This document shows positions 12,901-24,862 of a stretch of 64,000 bases of DNA, piece by piece. Where the stretch lies: contig NW_025335268.1 in NCBI RefSeq assembly GCF_004798865.1, forward strand, positions 58,532,374-58,596,373, given 5' to 3'. How positions within the stretch are numbered: the stretch's first letter is position 1; every line of letters starts with the position of its first letter. This DNA is from Varanus komodoensis. Lineage: Eukaryota > Chordata > Lepidosauria > Squamata > Varanidae. The position numbers and the translations under genes are program-made. The notes under the pieces are model-generated. The model was not told the DNA's origin and ran no database searches. It saw only the letters and a program-made list of their open reading frames with translations.

Positions 12901-13530
12901 GTGTGGACTCGCAAGGACATGGGAGAAGCCATTCTTCCCTGGAGACAAGAATGGGATGGTGGGGGGGGGGGGGGGGGGGCAGCCAGATGGGGCAAGCATC
13001 TTGCTTGAGCATCAAAATTCCACCTCAGCAGACTCCTGTGGCTTGGCTACTCAGGGGAGGCAATTCATTTCCAAGGGGAGAAGACAGTTGTTCAGCCCCC
13101 TCCACTGGAATTGACCACAGTGCTCCAGACCACTGTGCTCCAGTACAGGGGGATCAATCTGCCCCCAATCCCTGCTTTGATATGGTGCGGATGGGGAGAA
13201 CTCCCATTCCTGAATGCTTCATAAGAGCTGCCTTGCAGCAGCAGTGACTAGCTATCAAATGCTTAGGGGGAGAGAAGGGACTAGAACCTACTTTAACTTG
13301 AACAGTCTATATGTGAGCATACATAACCTTTCCATATAGCATACACATACCTCCGTGTATATAGTCGTATAAATATCCAATGCAGATAAATGCAAATGAA
13401 TAACACCTTAAGTTCGGCATGATCAGTATGGGTGGGTGGGTTGTATTTCTTTTTAACCTTGTGAGGTGTTTCAAAAGACCCATGCTACAGTGTACCAAGC
13501 AGCAGTATGTCCAAATGTGTTTTTCTTCAG
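9913..13530. other. Non-coding stretch upstream of the 13.88 kb poly(A) signals
   Basis: Several frames of 100-160 codons occur on both strands (for example 12533-13015 minus) without recognisable motifs. I searched by eye for SCML4 SAM-domain and SLED-domain sequence on the plus strand and found none. Confidence 0.4.
12961..12979. repeat. Poly(G) run of 19
   Basis: Uninterrupted G19, preceded by GGGATGGT. Confidence 0.9.
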
Positions 13531-13877
13531 ACAAAGCCTTATTATTATTATTTGTACTTTATTCCTTGAGGTGTATTATCTGTCACTATTTATACGCATG
13601 TTTTTAATGTTTAAGTGTATATTAACTGTTCTATGTGAGAGATGCTGCTGTTGGCATCTAAATTAAGCTGAGTATTGCTGGCCTTAACCATTATGAGTTT
13701 GTCCCAGAATTAGTTTGATTAGGTTTTAGTACCTGAAGCAGTAGGGTTAAGATGCAGTATACAGAGAGTCCGTTTTTGATAATTCTGTGAGCAAAGCCAG
13801 TGATTTCTTTAACTATTGCCAAATTAATTCTGTATTTTTAATAATGAACAATATTCACTTGGTTTTATGTATGTTTT

Positions 13878-13915
13878 AATAAACTGTCTAATAAACTGTA
13901 TTTTTAAAGTAAATG
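13878..13915 (+). terminator. Tandem AATAAA poly(A) signals, plus strand
   Basis: Two AATAAA hexamers (13878-13883 and 13890-13895) sit in T-rich sequence and are followed by TGTATTTTTAAAG and then GT-containing sequence, the usual layout of a vertebrate 3' end. A good plus-strand acceptor (TGTGTTTTTCTTCAG, AG at 13529-13530) lies 350 bases upstream, so a short terminal exon at 13531 to about 13912 is possible. In mammals the convergent neighbour of SOBP is SCML4, but no SCML4 coding exon was found. Confidence 0.35.
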
Positions 13916-14460
13916 GTTACTGTAAAGTTTGTCAGTGCATGAATGGAGACATATTCTCATAGGCATGTATGCAAAGGAAACATGTTGATTGGCAAAGATC
14001 ACCATGAGGTTATATATCTGTCATTCTTCTACAAGCTGAAAGCAAGAGAAATACAACACTGTTGAAATGTCCACTGAAAGGAAAGGGGCAGTTTCCTATC
14101 TTCCATGATGAAGGAAAGCCCTTGTGATGACATATCTGTAGAAAAGCATCTTATATGAACGACAGTATAATCCACACAAGCACAACCACAGCAGGGGTGT
14201 GTCACCAAAAGTTACTCAGCTGTGTGCCTTAATCTTTTGCACAGTCAGGGCCAGGCCAAGACTCTTTGCTGCCTGAGCTGACGGACAAGATGGCGAACGC
14301 TCCTGGTCCCTGTGGAAAGGCCAGTGGGACTGGTGGTTGAATCCTCCTTTGACACTGGCATCAGGACAGCATCCTCTTCTGCCCCAGAAGACAGCAGGTG
14401 ACATATGGGGTGGTAGGCAGGCCAGGTGGCCCACAGCTCACCTGCCAACACCTTCCTGCC

Positions 14461-14524
14461 TGCTCCCAGCATCTGCCACCTGAGGGAACTTCCTCACTCT
14501 ACCTAATGGTAGGGCCAGCCCCGT
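14461..14524 (-). repeat. Dispersed repeat sharing a roughly 60-base core with 18490-18551
   Basis: Read on the minus strand: GGGCTGGCCCTACCATTAGG, TAGAGTGAGG, CCTCAGGTGGCAGATGCTGG. The same blocks occur in the same order at 18490-18551. Family not recognised. Confidence 0.5.
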
Positions 14525-14599
14525 GCACGGTGCTATCTTCTTGTTTCACTCATTTTGCAAGTGCTAGAAGTTAAGAGCACTTCAAATTATTTCATGTAC

Positions 14600-14730
14600 T
14601 TTATCTCAGAAATCCTTGCAATACTCTTGCATTTTACAGATTGTGCTGAGAAAACTGTGGCTTGCCATAGCCCACCTACTAAATTTATGCATGGAGTGAG
14701 TGGGAGACCTACTGCTTTATAGTTTATTTT
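14600..14730 (-). mobile_element. MIR-like SINE, antisense
   Basis: TTGCATTTTACAGATTGTGC, TGAGAAAACTGTGGCTTGCC and TGGAGTGAGTGGGAGACC correspond to antisense MIR (CATTTTACAGATGAGGAAACTGAGG...CTTGCCCAAGG...GAGTGGGATTTGAACC). Confidence 0.5.
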
Positions 14731-15012
14731 CTTAGTCTGCAATCTTCTAGATGCATACCTTTGACACTTACCTTAGTTTTCTATTTACTTAGAAGAAAGT
14801 CCCACTGGCTTCAGATAACATAACAACCATCAAGAGTTCAGTGTGGAGTGAGTGTGGACTGTTGTTGAACCACAGGGTGTTGCTGGATCCTGTGCTGGCT
14901 GTATGGTGTAGTTTGAAGCCAGTTAAGATAACAAACACCCAGTTCACAGCCCAACAACCCAACCCACCGCTTCTCTTTGTAGTTCACAAGTCATAGTTGT
15001 TAGCACAACTGG

Positions 15013-15063
15013 GTTCAAACAACACAACCCACACTTGAGTGTGGGTTATTGTGTTGTCTGAAC
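15013..15063. repeat. Long hairpin (about 23-bp stem, 2-base loop)
   Basis: GTTCAAACAACACAACCCAC and ACT are followed after TG by AGTGTGGGTTATTGTGTTGT and CTGAAC. The arms pair throughout except one substitution and a three-base bulge. It sits in a 250-base stretch (14825-15070) with more inverted GTTG/CAAC segments, so it may be the centre of a foldback DNA element. Confidence 0.75.
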
Positions 15064-15499
15064 TGGTCAAGAGGGCTTTCTTTTAAGTAAACATGCCTAA
15101 GATTGCACAATAAATATAGGTACTACATGCTACCTTGGCTAGCATTAGTTTCTCAGCCTGCATACTCAAGTTAACAGGAATGTGGGAATGGAAGCAACTG
15201 TTGTTGTGGGGAATCAGCAAATGGGAAAGAGGAATGCAGAACAGCTCATAGATTCTTCCCAGACCATTTTTCCCTTAGCTTAATTTCCTTCTAGTTTTGG
15301 AACCAAGGTGTGGGAAGAACTATTAAATTGGTATGCAGTATTTGCAAGGGAGGAATTCCAAGGAAGAAGTAGCAGGAGGGGAAAAGGTTAGGCAAGAAAA
15401 GTAGAAACCCATCTCTGCTTTCTAGGCAAAGTGCATGAGAAGCATCCAGTTGCAGTATTTTTGTTAGTGTGTTCCACATGATAGATCTGTAGCAATTTT

Positions 15500-16600
15500 A
15501 CAGCTATCAGCCTAGATCTGAAAAGGATCCTGTGCTGGCTATAGGCAGTGCTTCCCAATGAGTACACATACCTTGTATTTTGTTTTGCAGTAGTCCATCA
15601 ACAACATATAAAGCTGAACTCCTCTGCTTCAGGGTTGCAGAAACCCTGGCCTGTGGACCTAATCTTGAGATTCTACACCTGGTCTGTGGTGTCTCCTAGG
15701 ATTCATCGAGAGTCCCTCCAAGCCCCATCACTAGGGGTATCCCTGCTATAATCACCAGCTGAAAATAGGCAAGAAAACCAGGATATGGATGGTGGAGGAC
15801 TTGGCCAGCACTGGGAAGAGGAGGAATCCTCCCAGTGCCAGCCAGCGTATCTTGTACATGCTTCTCATCTCCTCCAACTTGGCCAGTTCTGGGCAGGATG
15901 GCTGTTCCTTGCTGCACTGGTTGTGTCTCTTTCTCCGTGCTGCAAGAGCTTCTGAACCATGTGCCTCTCTCTCAGCATAGCAAAAGTCAGAATGCACAGA
16001 GGCAGTCCCAGCCGCTGATAACATCCAACTTGCAGAGTGCCTGTCAAGGGACCGCTGCGGTCCCTGCCCCTTCTGCTCCCAGATCTTTGCACTACAGCCT
16101 GGGCAGTCTGATCTGGACAGAAGAAGCCCCTCTTTACTCCTCCCCCTGTGCGGCTCCACACGTGTCTTCCCAGCAGTGTGCATGACAGTTTCCTGCTTAA
16201 TATATGTGCAATGGACAGCAGCGGGCCTTTCAACTCCCACTGCTGATTTACAGTTTGTGTTCATTTATAGCTTCATGGCCTTTAAAACTAATCGAAGTTC
16301 TTTGTTGGAAAGAAAATGAGCCATATTCTTAAAGACCTCATACTTTTCTCCTTGAACTTTTTTTTCTTCGTGTGAATGACTTGACATTTCTCTGCTAGTT
16401 TCTCTTAACTAATTGTTAACCTATTAGTTGAGGCTATAAAAATTATTGAAAGGCCGCAGCCAGAGCTGCTGAAATGAGAAATATTTCTCTACTATCCTCC
16501 TGAGAGGGATAAAAAGAGCTGCAGCCAGTTAAATATCTGCCAGATTCAGACTAAATGTGTTTGAAGAGGGTGTTTTGTTAACAGCAGTTAATCAGAAAAT
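15500..16600. other. Intergenic stretch with long chance frames
   Basis: Overlapping frames on both strands, the longest 170 codons (15752-16264 minus). Its C-terminus is hydrophobic but matches no family I know. About 16430-16570 looks unique and could be conserved. Confidence 0.35.
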
Positions 16601-16884
16601 TCCCCTCACTAATAAGACCATCATTCTTGGTTGGAGCTGCACATTCTGTGTTCTGCTTCTCAGGGCAGAAGGGGAAGCGTTCCTCACTTTTTGCACAAGC
16701 AAATCATGTGTCCAATGCAAAAGAGTGGTGGAATGAATGTGCTCTTTAAGCTGCCCAGGAGTCTCTGTAGATACCACCGAAAGTCTGGTGTACTGGATTA
16801 TCGGGTGGCAGGTATCAGGTGCGGTGCATTCCATTTTCTCATTTCCAAAGTGCTTCTCATGTGGTGCAACAGCAGCAGGGAGTA

Positions 16885-17000
16885 GGACAGGAATATCACC
16901 CCCACTTTACAGTTGGAAGCTGAGGCTGAGTGCCTGGTGGCTTCCCCGAGACTACCTTGTGGTTTCATGGAGGGGGTATATTCCGAAAGAGAGTCTTTCC
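16885..17000 (-). mobile_element. MIR-like SINE, antisense
   Basis: CCCCCACTTTACAGTTGGAA, GCTGAGGCTGAGTGCC, GTGGCTTCCCCGAGACTACC and TTTCATGGAGGGGGTAT follow the antisense MIR order. Diverged. Confidence 0.5.
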
Positions 17001-17539
17001 CCCTCACTTCCAACTGAGCAGATCTCAGTTAGGCCTAAGCAATACATAAATATTCCACACACTTACGAAAAAGTGTGGATGAGATGTGCATGTGATTTAT
17101 TCCTTTGGTTTCAAACCCTCTTGAGCCATGGAGGGTCCTCCAGTGTCAATAAATGTACCTCTAGCTACTTGGATCCCAGTATCAGGGTGCAGTACTTCAG
17201 ACTGAAGGAAATCCTCTACATTCCTACCGTTTCCCCTCCCAGCAGCCCTAGTCTGAAACATACACACAGAGCCACCATTCCCTGTGGGAAGAAAGGTTCC
17301 TTTTTTGTGAAAGAAACTCTGGGATCATGGGTCAAACTGTGGTCAAACGTCAGAGCCTCAGGCCTACAGGCCAAACCTGCCCCTCTGTTAATGGCGAGGT
17401 GCCCATATTCCTGCTTCTGGTACCACCTCTTCCCAAATACAACCGTGGTTTCTCCTTGAGCTTCGTACAATCCCCCTGCCCTCTTCTTAAAAAAGCAGAT
17501 ACCTCCCCTAAGACTGCCAGTAAAAGCTTTAAGTGAAAA

Positions 17540-17640
17540 GATGCTCTTATATGTGTATCGTGGTGTCCTGCAACAGCAGGGGGTTGGACTCAATGGCCTT
17601 CATGACCCCTTCCGATGCTACTATTCTATGATTCTATGTA
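17540..17640 (+). mobile_element. CR1 LINE 3' end fragment
   Basis: It contains GGGGGTTGGACTCAATGGCC, a stretch matching the CR1 GACCCCTTCC region, and the terminal CTATGATTCTATG octamer-type tail that is diagnostic of amniote CR1. Confidence 0.75.
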
Positions 17641-18489
17641 AAATTTTAGCCGTTGCCCTTTTTGCCTCTCAAAGTCGGATGGGGGAAGAGCAGCATGGAG
17701 GGAGGGGGGCTTAATCCTTCTCTTCTCAGCTGCCACCTCCTTGAAAATCATTTGTGCAAATGGAAGCTTTCCATAGCTAACCAAAGAGGGCCAGGTCAGG
17801 GCCTCTGCAGAGTTTATCTAGCCTGCCAGCGGGAGGCTTCCACCCACGATATAAGCCAGTGCAGACTCCTGAGCGAAGACTTTCTCTAGCCTTAGTATCC
17901 AGAGTACTTTAAGTGAAGAAAACATGGCTCGAATGATTCAGTGTGCAAAGCATTCAGCATGTGGTGTCCTTTTCCTTATCTTGAGAAACGCTCACAGTCT
18001 ACAAAAACATTAAACAAACATGAATGGTGGAAAATGACCACTTATCCAGCACGGCCTTCTGATTGCTAACTGCATACTGGCAATCAGCCCTTTCATGAGG
18101 AGTTTCCACTTATTTTCAGGGCCTTTGAAAGGTCATCCAGTTTGTTTCAGCTGGTTCATATTTTCAGTTAACAAGAAGACAACTCCCAAATATGTGTGAC
18201 TCTACCTACATCTATATGCTGGTAAAGGTCTAGCCTAGCCTTATTTCCAAACTGTTGTCCTTCACTCACCCCTCTCCATAATGATTGACTCCAAAATAAC
18301 TTACAATTAAGATCAAATTATCTTTATAAGCACATAAGGTGCCTAATATCGGATAATGTCATAACTCAATAGGTCTCCCTGCGATGACTATCCCATTGCA
18401 GCAGGCCCGTCACTGAGAAGGCTTTGTGAGGAACTGCATAAACTGGTTGCCTGAAACAATCTGGGTCAGGCTTTCCCTGAAAAGCCAGA

Positions 18490-18551
18490 CAGAACTGGCT
18501 CTACTCTTAGGCAGACTAAAGCAGTTGCCTCAGGCAGCAGATGCTGGGCGG
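18490..18551 (+). repeat. Dispersed repeat sharing a roughly 60-base core with 14461-14524
   Basis: Blocks AACTGGCTCTACTCTTAGGC, AGACTAAAGC and CCTCAGGCAGCAGATGCTGG match the minus-strand sequence at 14461-14524. Confidence 0.5.
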
Positions 18552-19259
18552 TGGTGGTGGTGACACCGACATGCTGGGCAAGAGAACCAGGGACATGTAG
18601 CACCTCCTCAAAATTTCTTCGGCCATCCATCAAGGAGGCCCCTGTGGGAGAAGATGCCATCACAGGCATGCTGGACCCATAGTGTGTTGCATTGCCAATT
18701 AGCCTAGTCAAAGAAAATTGCTTTTGGCAAATGCCTGCTTGGATTAGTTCCAAAGATGTTTGAGGATAACTGTTAGAATCAGTAGGGCAGTAGGAAAAAA
18801 ATTCATTGGACAGAGCAGCAGATTTATTTAGTCATAATTATATTTCCAAATGGGCACCTCAGTTAACAGATTAAGTCCCACGTGTACGAAATAAAACAAG
18901 TTTAACAGAAATACAGTGATAAATTTGTGTAGCTTGTTGATCTGCAGATTTTGCTGCACTGCATACCAATAAGGGCAGTGAAGGCACCGTGCAACTGGCA
19001 TTAATGAAATCTGTATGATGCAAATTAATTTTTGCATGGTGAATTACTGCCAAGCGCTTAACCCTGTGCATTTGTATGATGAACAAGCCAGCATTTCTAG
19101 TCCTGCTAAAGAGCAAACAGGCACAGCAAAATGTACTCACCGCATCAGCTTATTGCAAGAATTCCTGTTTCTTTTCTTTCAGTGAGAATTTGCTTATTTT
19201 ACTGTTTGGGAGTGGAGGGACTTCCCAAAGTGGCATACATCAGAAATAAAGACAGTGTT

Positions 19260-19432
19260 GTCCAATGGTTAGTGTTAGAGCAGAGCCTTGGAGTAGCATG
19301 TCCAAGCTTGCCAAGTGATTTTAGACCAGCTATTATTTCTTAGCTAACCTACCTCAGAGTTGTTGTGAAGATCCAACTGGGGAGGGTGAGAATCATATTT
19401 AGCACAATAAGCTCTCTGGAGGAAAAAAGATG
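19260..19432 (+). mobile_element. MIR-like CORE-SINE
   Basis: CCAATGGTTAGTGTTAGAGC lies at the tRNA A-box position. AGCTAACCTACCTCAGAGTT, GTTGTGAAGATCCAACTGGG and AATAAGCTCTCTGGAGG match the MIR/CORE segment and tail found in reptiles (ACCTACCTCACAGGGTTGTTGTGAGGAT). Confidence 0.7.
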
Positions 19433-21399
19433 TGTCAGTGACATGAGTCAAGCAAAATACAGTTTTAAAAGCAACAAATTGAACTGATAACAATAAATAG
19501 CTACATTAAGCTGGGCAGCATTAAGATCAGCCAATACAGCACAAAGCTGGGAGGAAATGAAAAGAATCACATGATTCAAACTGACTCTGAAGGCCCACTA
19601 ATATTCATAAGCTCTTGGGTAATTTTATAAAAATGCATCGTGAAGGGGCCAGGAGCTCCTGAAGGGTGATGCTGAGTGCCCGGCTGCAGCAAAAAACAGG
19701 GCCCTGCCTTGCACAGTCACCAGCTGGCTTGTGAATGCATGTGGGCTGCGAAGCACTCAAAATCTGAGCAGATGGGCAGGATCACGGGGGTCCTTTAAAT
19801 ACCTTAGCCCCAACCTCAGGGTGATGAAATGTACTTTGAGCGGGATTCAGAGGCAGGGATACATTGCAGAATCCTATGGTCCAAAGACTTTGTCCTCCTC
19901 AACGTGGTCCCCAGGTTCCCAGCGTTCTTCAATGGCAACTCCATAGCAAGCATGTTGTGATCACCTGCCCTGTGATGTGACCAAAGCACGTGTGGCAGTG
20001 GGCCCCAGACTGAGCCAGTTATGAGTCATGGCTAACTTTTGCTGGATTGGGTCCCACAGGGTGGCCATCGGTCCTGCTTAACAACAGGCAGCACTCAACA
20101 ACTCTGGAAAATGCCAGCAATGAAATGCAGTATCATGGAAATATCAAAGCAAGCTTTTGTTTCCACTGTAGCCGAACAAATCTTCCCTAAAGTCATACAA
20201 GATAATTCATTTCCCATCAGTGATGCCTTTTAGGAGGAAGCAAAGATAACCAGGCTAGCCATAAGAAAAATGACAACAGCCACATTAGCACACTACTTAT
20301 ATTAGGCCCAGCAAATGTTCAAGTTTTCGAGAACCCTCCATTGGACTAGATGGAAGAGAGTGCCAAAACAGGAGTGGCTGCAGTTGATGCCCTGGGGCCT
20401 GCGTCTGGTGATCATCTAAAGATGTGCAAATCAGACCTTATCATGTGCTGAGGTGTCTTCAGGATACCCCCAGGACTCTCCCAAGGGCTGCTGGGAATAC
20501 GAAACAAGCATTAGTTTATCCCCCATTTGTCAGCAGGTGCTATTTGGAGCAGGAGGGAGATGCGTGGCAAGCAAAGCGCGAATTGGGCCCCTCCTCACTG
20601 CCAGCTCTTCCCTGCCCTGGCCTCACACAGTAACACTCTGTGGAAACGCTGGGCTGGGGACCACGTCTTCTGTGCGAAGTTTGCCCTCAACTCCACAGGA
20701 GCTGAGGTGACAGCAAAACTGAGAATTACTGGGTGAAATCAGCTTCCTGGAGGAAGTCATAAGATGAATGAGACTTCCTGGGATTCGATTTTCTTGGAGG
20801 CAGCTTAAAAAATAAAACAACGAAACTGAGGACTTCCAGAATACTATATGCCATTTGGTGTAAAAGTTATTAATGTTTTTCTTAGCTCACAGTCCAAATG
20901 GATTTCTTTTTTATTATTGGACCAGTGATCTATCTCAAGCATTCTTTCTCTGCGGAGTAGTCACTGATACATTTATGGCCCGCTAGTGAGTTATGATGGT
21001 TTTACTGTCACCCAAGGGAATAATTTCTCCTCTACCATTCACTGTCAGGAACAGTGTTCACTTCACTGATGAGCTAAAAAAATATAGGTGCCCCGGGACA
21101 GCGAGAGGCCCAGAGGAGGCTGCTGGGGGAAAATGTAAACATTTTCCTAGCCATTACAGTATTTCAAAGCTTCTCAGATTAATAGCCCCTCCTACCCTAG
21201 GATTACTTTAGAACATGAACACTGCATTGCCCATTGAATCCCGATGGCCATTTCTGATGGAAAATGGTTCCCCCAAAAGTCCCCAGGGGGCCATTCTAGA
21301 TTAATCGTAGATTAACTTTATTAGGTCTTGACCAGCAGTGGTTATTTTATGCAGAGCTATAGGAAGAATTGCTTCCATGCACACACATTTTATAGGCAT

Positions 21400-21427
21400 G
21401 TACATGTACACGCACACACACGTGCAC
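21400..21427. repeat. Imperfect (CA)n tract
   Basis: Alternating ACAC with interspersed TG and CG steps. Confidence 0.7.
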
Positions 21428-21854
21428 AGGTAACATGTACCAGTAGGTCCTTCTGTAGCATCCGTAAATATATTACCATTCCTGAATTCTACAAGGTACT
21501 TTCCCAGTACAGCTTACTGGGAGTTGCTACCCTAAGATATTCACTGTCTTTAAGTGACTTCCTTTCTTTGCATATCTTGCTCATTTGCCGTAGCCGTGGA
21601 GATAGATTGACATCTTTGCCCTCCTTCCCCTCCGCCATTCACTTATTCCTGTTCTTGAGAATATGAGCAGTGCAGACCAGCTCAGAGGAAGAGACTTGCT
21701 TGCACTGCAGTCCCAAGCACTGCTTCTCTGGGCTTGTCATCCTGTTTTCCACATTTAGCTGCACATTATGACCTCCCACGGGAAATCAAGAGAGCCCATG
21801 GAGACGGCTCTCACAGGCACCTTAGCACGGGCACGGCACACGGCTGAGGATGGG

Positions 21855-21870
21855 AGTGTGTGTGTGTGTA
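21855..21870. repeat. (GT)n microsatellite
   Basis: Short, about seven units. Confidence 0.8.
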
Positions 21871-22019
21871 TGGGAAGGTGAACGTCTGTGTCTATTTTCA
21901 TTTTATCCTAGAGGCACTGGTCTTCCAGCAATCAGGTGAGAGCTGCAGGTGAGCCATCACCAGCAAGCAGCTTCTTCAAAGGTTGGGCAGCCACTTCTGC
22001 GCATTTCAGGGTCATGACA

Positions 22020-22094
22020 GAGAGAGAGAGAGGCAGGATGCCAAGCGGAGCTGGAGCTGAGGAGAGGAGAGGGGAGGGGAGGGGAGGGGAGGGA
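22020..22094. repeat. (GA)n followed by (GGAGA)n and (GGGGA)n purine tract
   Basis: A (GA)n block at 22020-22032 and a GGAGA to GGGGA pentamer array at 22060-22094. Confidence 0.85.
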
Positions 22095-22661
22095 AGTGCA
22101 GCGGTGGTGGCAGCAGATGCAGGAGAGGAACAGGGAGACAAGGCAGGGAGGGACCAGTGCGAGCTAATCGTTGCAGCTTGTGTCGCTTTGACAAGCTGTC
22201 TCTGACCACGCAACTGGAACCAGCACACAGACGGGTCCCAAGCCAGCCTCCCATCCAGGGAGGGCCGGACCAGCTTTGCTTCGGCCAGTTCTGCTTCTAA
22301 CTGGCCGAAGCCAAGAATAAAGAATGCCCCTCTTAAAAATGGCACTCGAGGCAGCTAACGATGCAAAAAGGATTAAAAGTAAAGTCCTACTTAAAACAAA
22401 CAAATTACTGAAAAACAGAATGAAAACTGCAAAATAAATGACAGCAAATCTTTAGAAACAACTAACCAAACTTCTCTCCGGCAACAGAACAGCTTGTGGG
22501 GCAAAGGACTGCTTGAAGAGAAAGCTATTGGCCTGCTAGAAGAAGGATGGTGAGAGGGAGGGAAAGGAAGCAGTCCTGTGCTGGGGAGTGGCCCCCAAGA
22601 AGGCCCTCTCTCCCGCCCCCTACAAATATTTCCTCATGGGCCTTTCATCCAGAAATGGAGA

Positions 22662-22770
22662 CCATGTGGCCCTTCAAGTATTGTTGGAGTTGCAGTCCCA
22701 TCACTTCTCACCGCTCTCATGCAGCCTGGGGCTGAAGGGAGTTGGAGTCCAAGCGTGCCTGGAGAAACTC
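22662..22770. repeat. Foldback repeat (ACTACAACTCCCA family)
   Basis: The left arm TATTGTTGGAGTTGCAGTCC faces the right arm AGGGAGTTGGAGTCCAAGCG. The loop contains a remnant of the GCCAGC/GGGGCTG centre. Confidence 0.65.
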
Positions 22771-24770
22771 AGAGTCTTGCCCACCTGGCACCAAGCAAGG
22801 ACTCTCTGGGCCTGGAAAGTTGTGAGGGAGGGGGAGGTGCAAGGCAGAGTGGGGCAGACACATGGGGGGCCCTGACTGCACTCCTGGTGCCCCCTCCTCT
22901 GGAGTAGTGACGGCCACATGTTCTGCCCTGGGAGTCTTTATCAGCTTTTAACAAGAACGCTGCTCACCTCTGCAGTCCTCTTTGTCAGCACAGTATTTCC
23001 TCCTTCAGCCTGCACCCTGAGCGTGTGGGTGTTGGTCACTTGCATTTTGTAAAGAAGGCACCCACAGGTCCAGATATAGCCAAGGCAGAGCAAGCCACTA
23101 CACTCAAGGCCCATGAGGGTATCACAGAGAAAAGCGACGTCACTGCTTCTCCAGAGATCCCTTGAGAGACACGGCAGTCCTTCATGGTTCCATTTGCATC
23201 TCTCTGTGGACTGCTGGGTCAGGCTGCCAGGAAGGCTTTCTCCACCTGAGACTGGCAGTAAAAGCCTTGGCGTGTTCCGCTTGGGGTGCCCTGGGCACAT
23301 TCTGGCATGCAATCCTTCCATTAAGGCTGAACTTCTCACCTGGCCTCTTACTGACAGTCACGAACGTGGTATAATATAGCAGCAAGAGAGAGTCACGTAG
23401 ACAGAGTGGATCAGTCCACACTCTAATACAGTCTGCACATTGCGACAGGATTGTGGATTTCATGTATGCACATGTGTGTGCAGTGTACCCAAAACGTTGT
23501 TTGCAAAGGCAGTGTGAAGGAGCCACGGTGATCTGGATGGCAAGGGGAGGATTTGGCACAGTGCACAGGGAGGCACTCCAAATGCCAACTGCAATGCATC
23601 GAAATATTTGTCTTTGTATGCAGTCCTCCTGAAAAATCTGCAGTCGAGAGGTCTGTTCCTTTGAAGAGCCACATGCGTGCACTACCAGCTCCAGAATGCA
23701 ACTGCTCTGCCTCCTGCTCTCCTCGTAGTTTTCCTGGGGTGTCTGTGGGGCCGGCTGGCTGTGACACATCACTATTTTCCCTTGGAGGCACCAGTTTGGA
23801 AACTAAGCCAAGGGCACACGTGCCTGATGGGCTAGAGCTGTGTCCATGCCTCACATGTCCATGTCCCCCGATATGGCCTCTTGTATGAATAACCATGGCA
23901 AGCTCTCAGGGGGGCCCTGACCTGAAGCAGTTGGGGACGCCCACTCTGGAGTTAGTCCAACAGTGTGGCTACATAACGTGACTCCAGCCATCCTGGTCCT
24001 CTAAGATGGCAATGTGTGTTGCTTCTGGCATTTCAGCATGTGGTGGCCCAGCCCTATTTTGTTTTGAGGGGGGGAAACATTCGTTCTGCTCTGCAGGGCC
24101 CTGGACCTCTGTCCTGAAAGCACTTCCAAACTGTTTACAAGGCCCTCCTCAGCTGCCTGGCAGGATGTGGGGCACAATGTGGCACTCTGGGGGAAAGCCC
24201 AGGGGCCCACTCAGCACAATGAGCAGGAGGCTCCCCAAAAGCAGCCTGACTGATTGATCTTATTTCAACATAAGTGAAACCAGACACAGTCCCGTGCCAA
24301 GGGCTCCTCTCCCCACTGTAGGACTATTACCTCTTCCTGTGGCAGAGCAGGGCTAATGCCGACCCCGGCATCCTGAGAAGCTGGCAAGTGTGCTTGAGGT
24401 ATCTTTTGTGTGGCTTGGTGCATCCGTCCAGTAGGCAGGGCTGGGAACGTGCTTGTGCAGCAGCAGTTTGCTTGTGCAATTCCCCCCACCCTGACTAACT
24501 AGGAATGAGCATGTAGCAGCCACCTTGAATGCAGCTAAGCCCCTCCCCAGCTGGACTGGTGCAAATGTATTTGCATGGGAGCCGTAGTCAAGGCAAGCGT
24601 ACTTGCATTCTACAAAAGTTTCTAACATTGAGGAATCTGCCAGGCATACAACAGCTTATTTAATACAACCCAACAATATCTTTGAGATCTATCATTGATA
24701 TGAGACATCAAATCAACCATAGCATTAGTAAAATACAACCAGCTGGAGAAAGCACGGAATCATGGATGGG
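22771..24770. other. Intergenic GC-rich stretch, nothing recognised
   Basis: Many overlapping frames up to 196 codons (23182-23772 minus) reflect the low stop-codon density of GC-rich DNA. None has a recognisable domain. Confidence 0.45.
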
Positions 24771-24862
24771 GGTGCAGTCTTAAATATGTCTACTCAGAAG
24801 CAAATCTCATTGAGTGTAGTGAAAGGTACTCCCAGTAAGTATGCACAGGATTGCAGCCTCAA
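24771..24862. repeat. Dispersed repeat (CCTGGGAGTAAGTCC family), opposite orientation
   Basis: ATGTCTACTCAGAAGCAAAT, TACTCCCAGTAAGTATGCAC and AGGATTGCAGCCTCAA match the reverse complement of the family. Confidence 0.65.

Larger units (their letters stand above)
19440..22019. other. Intergenic stretch, moderately GC-rich
   Basis: No gene or repeat recognised apart from simple repeats near 21.4 and 21.86 kb. Confidence 0.45.

Noticed and set aside
12533-13015. 160-codon minus-strand frame
   Set aside because: Runs through the poly(G) tract as poly-Pro and has no motif.
1-13877. SCML4 coding exons (SLED and SAM domains) expected by mammalian synteny
   Set aside because: No plus-strand translation resembled the SAM segment (ID-G-ALLLL, LGPALKLCYHIDKL) or the SLED segment (CIDCAHQ, SFDGKQH). 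Synteny alone does not support a feature.
15752-16264. 170-codon minus-strand open frame with a hydrophobic end
   Set aside because: Resembles no family I know. Overlapping frames of similar length on both strands argue for chance. A protein search would be needed to reopen it.
23182-23896. Overlapping minus-strand frames of 196 and 157 codons
   Set aside because: They lie in GC-rich sequence in different frames over the same DNA, with no recognisable domain.
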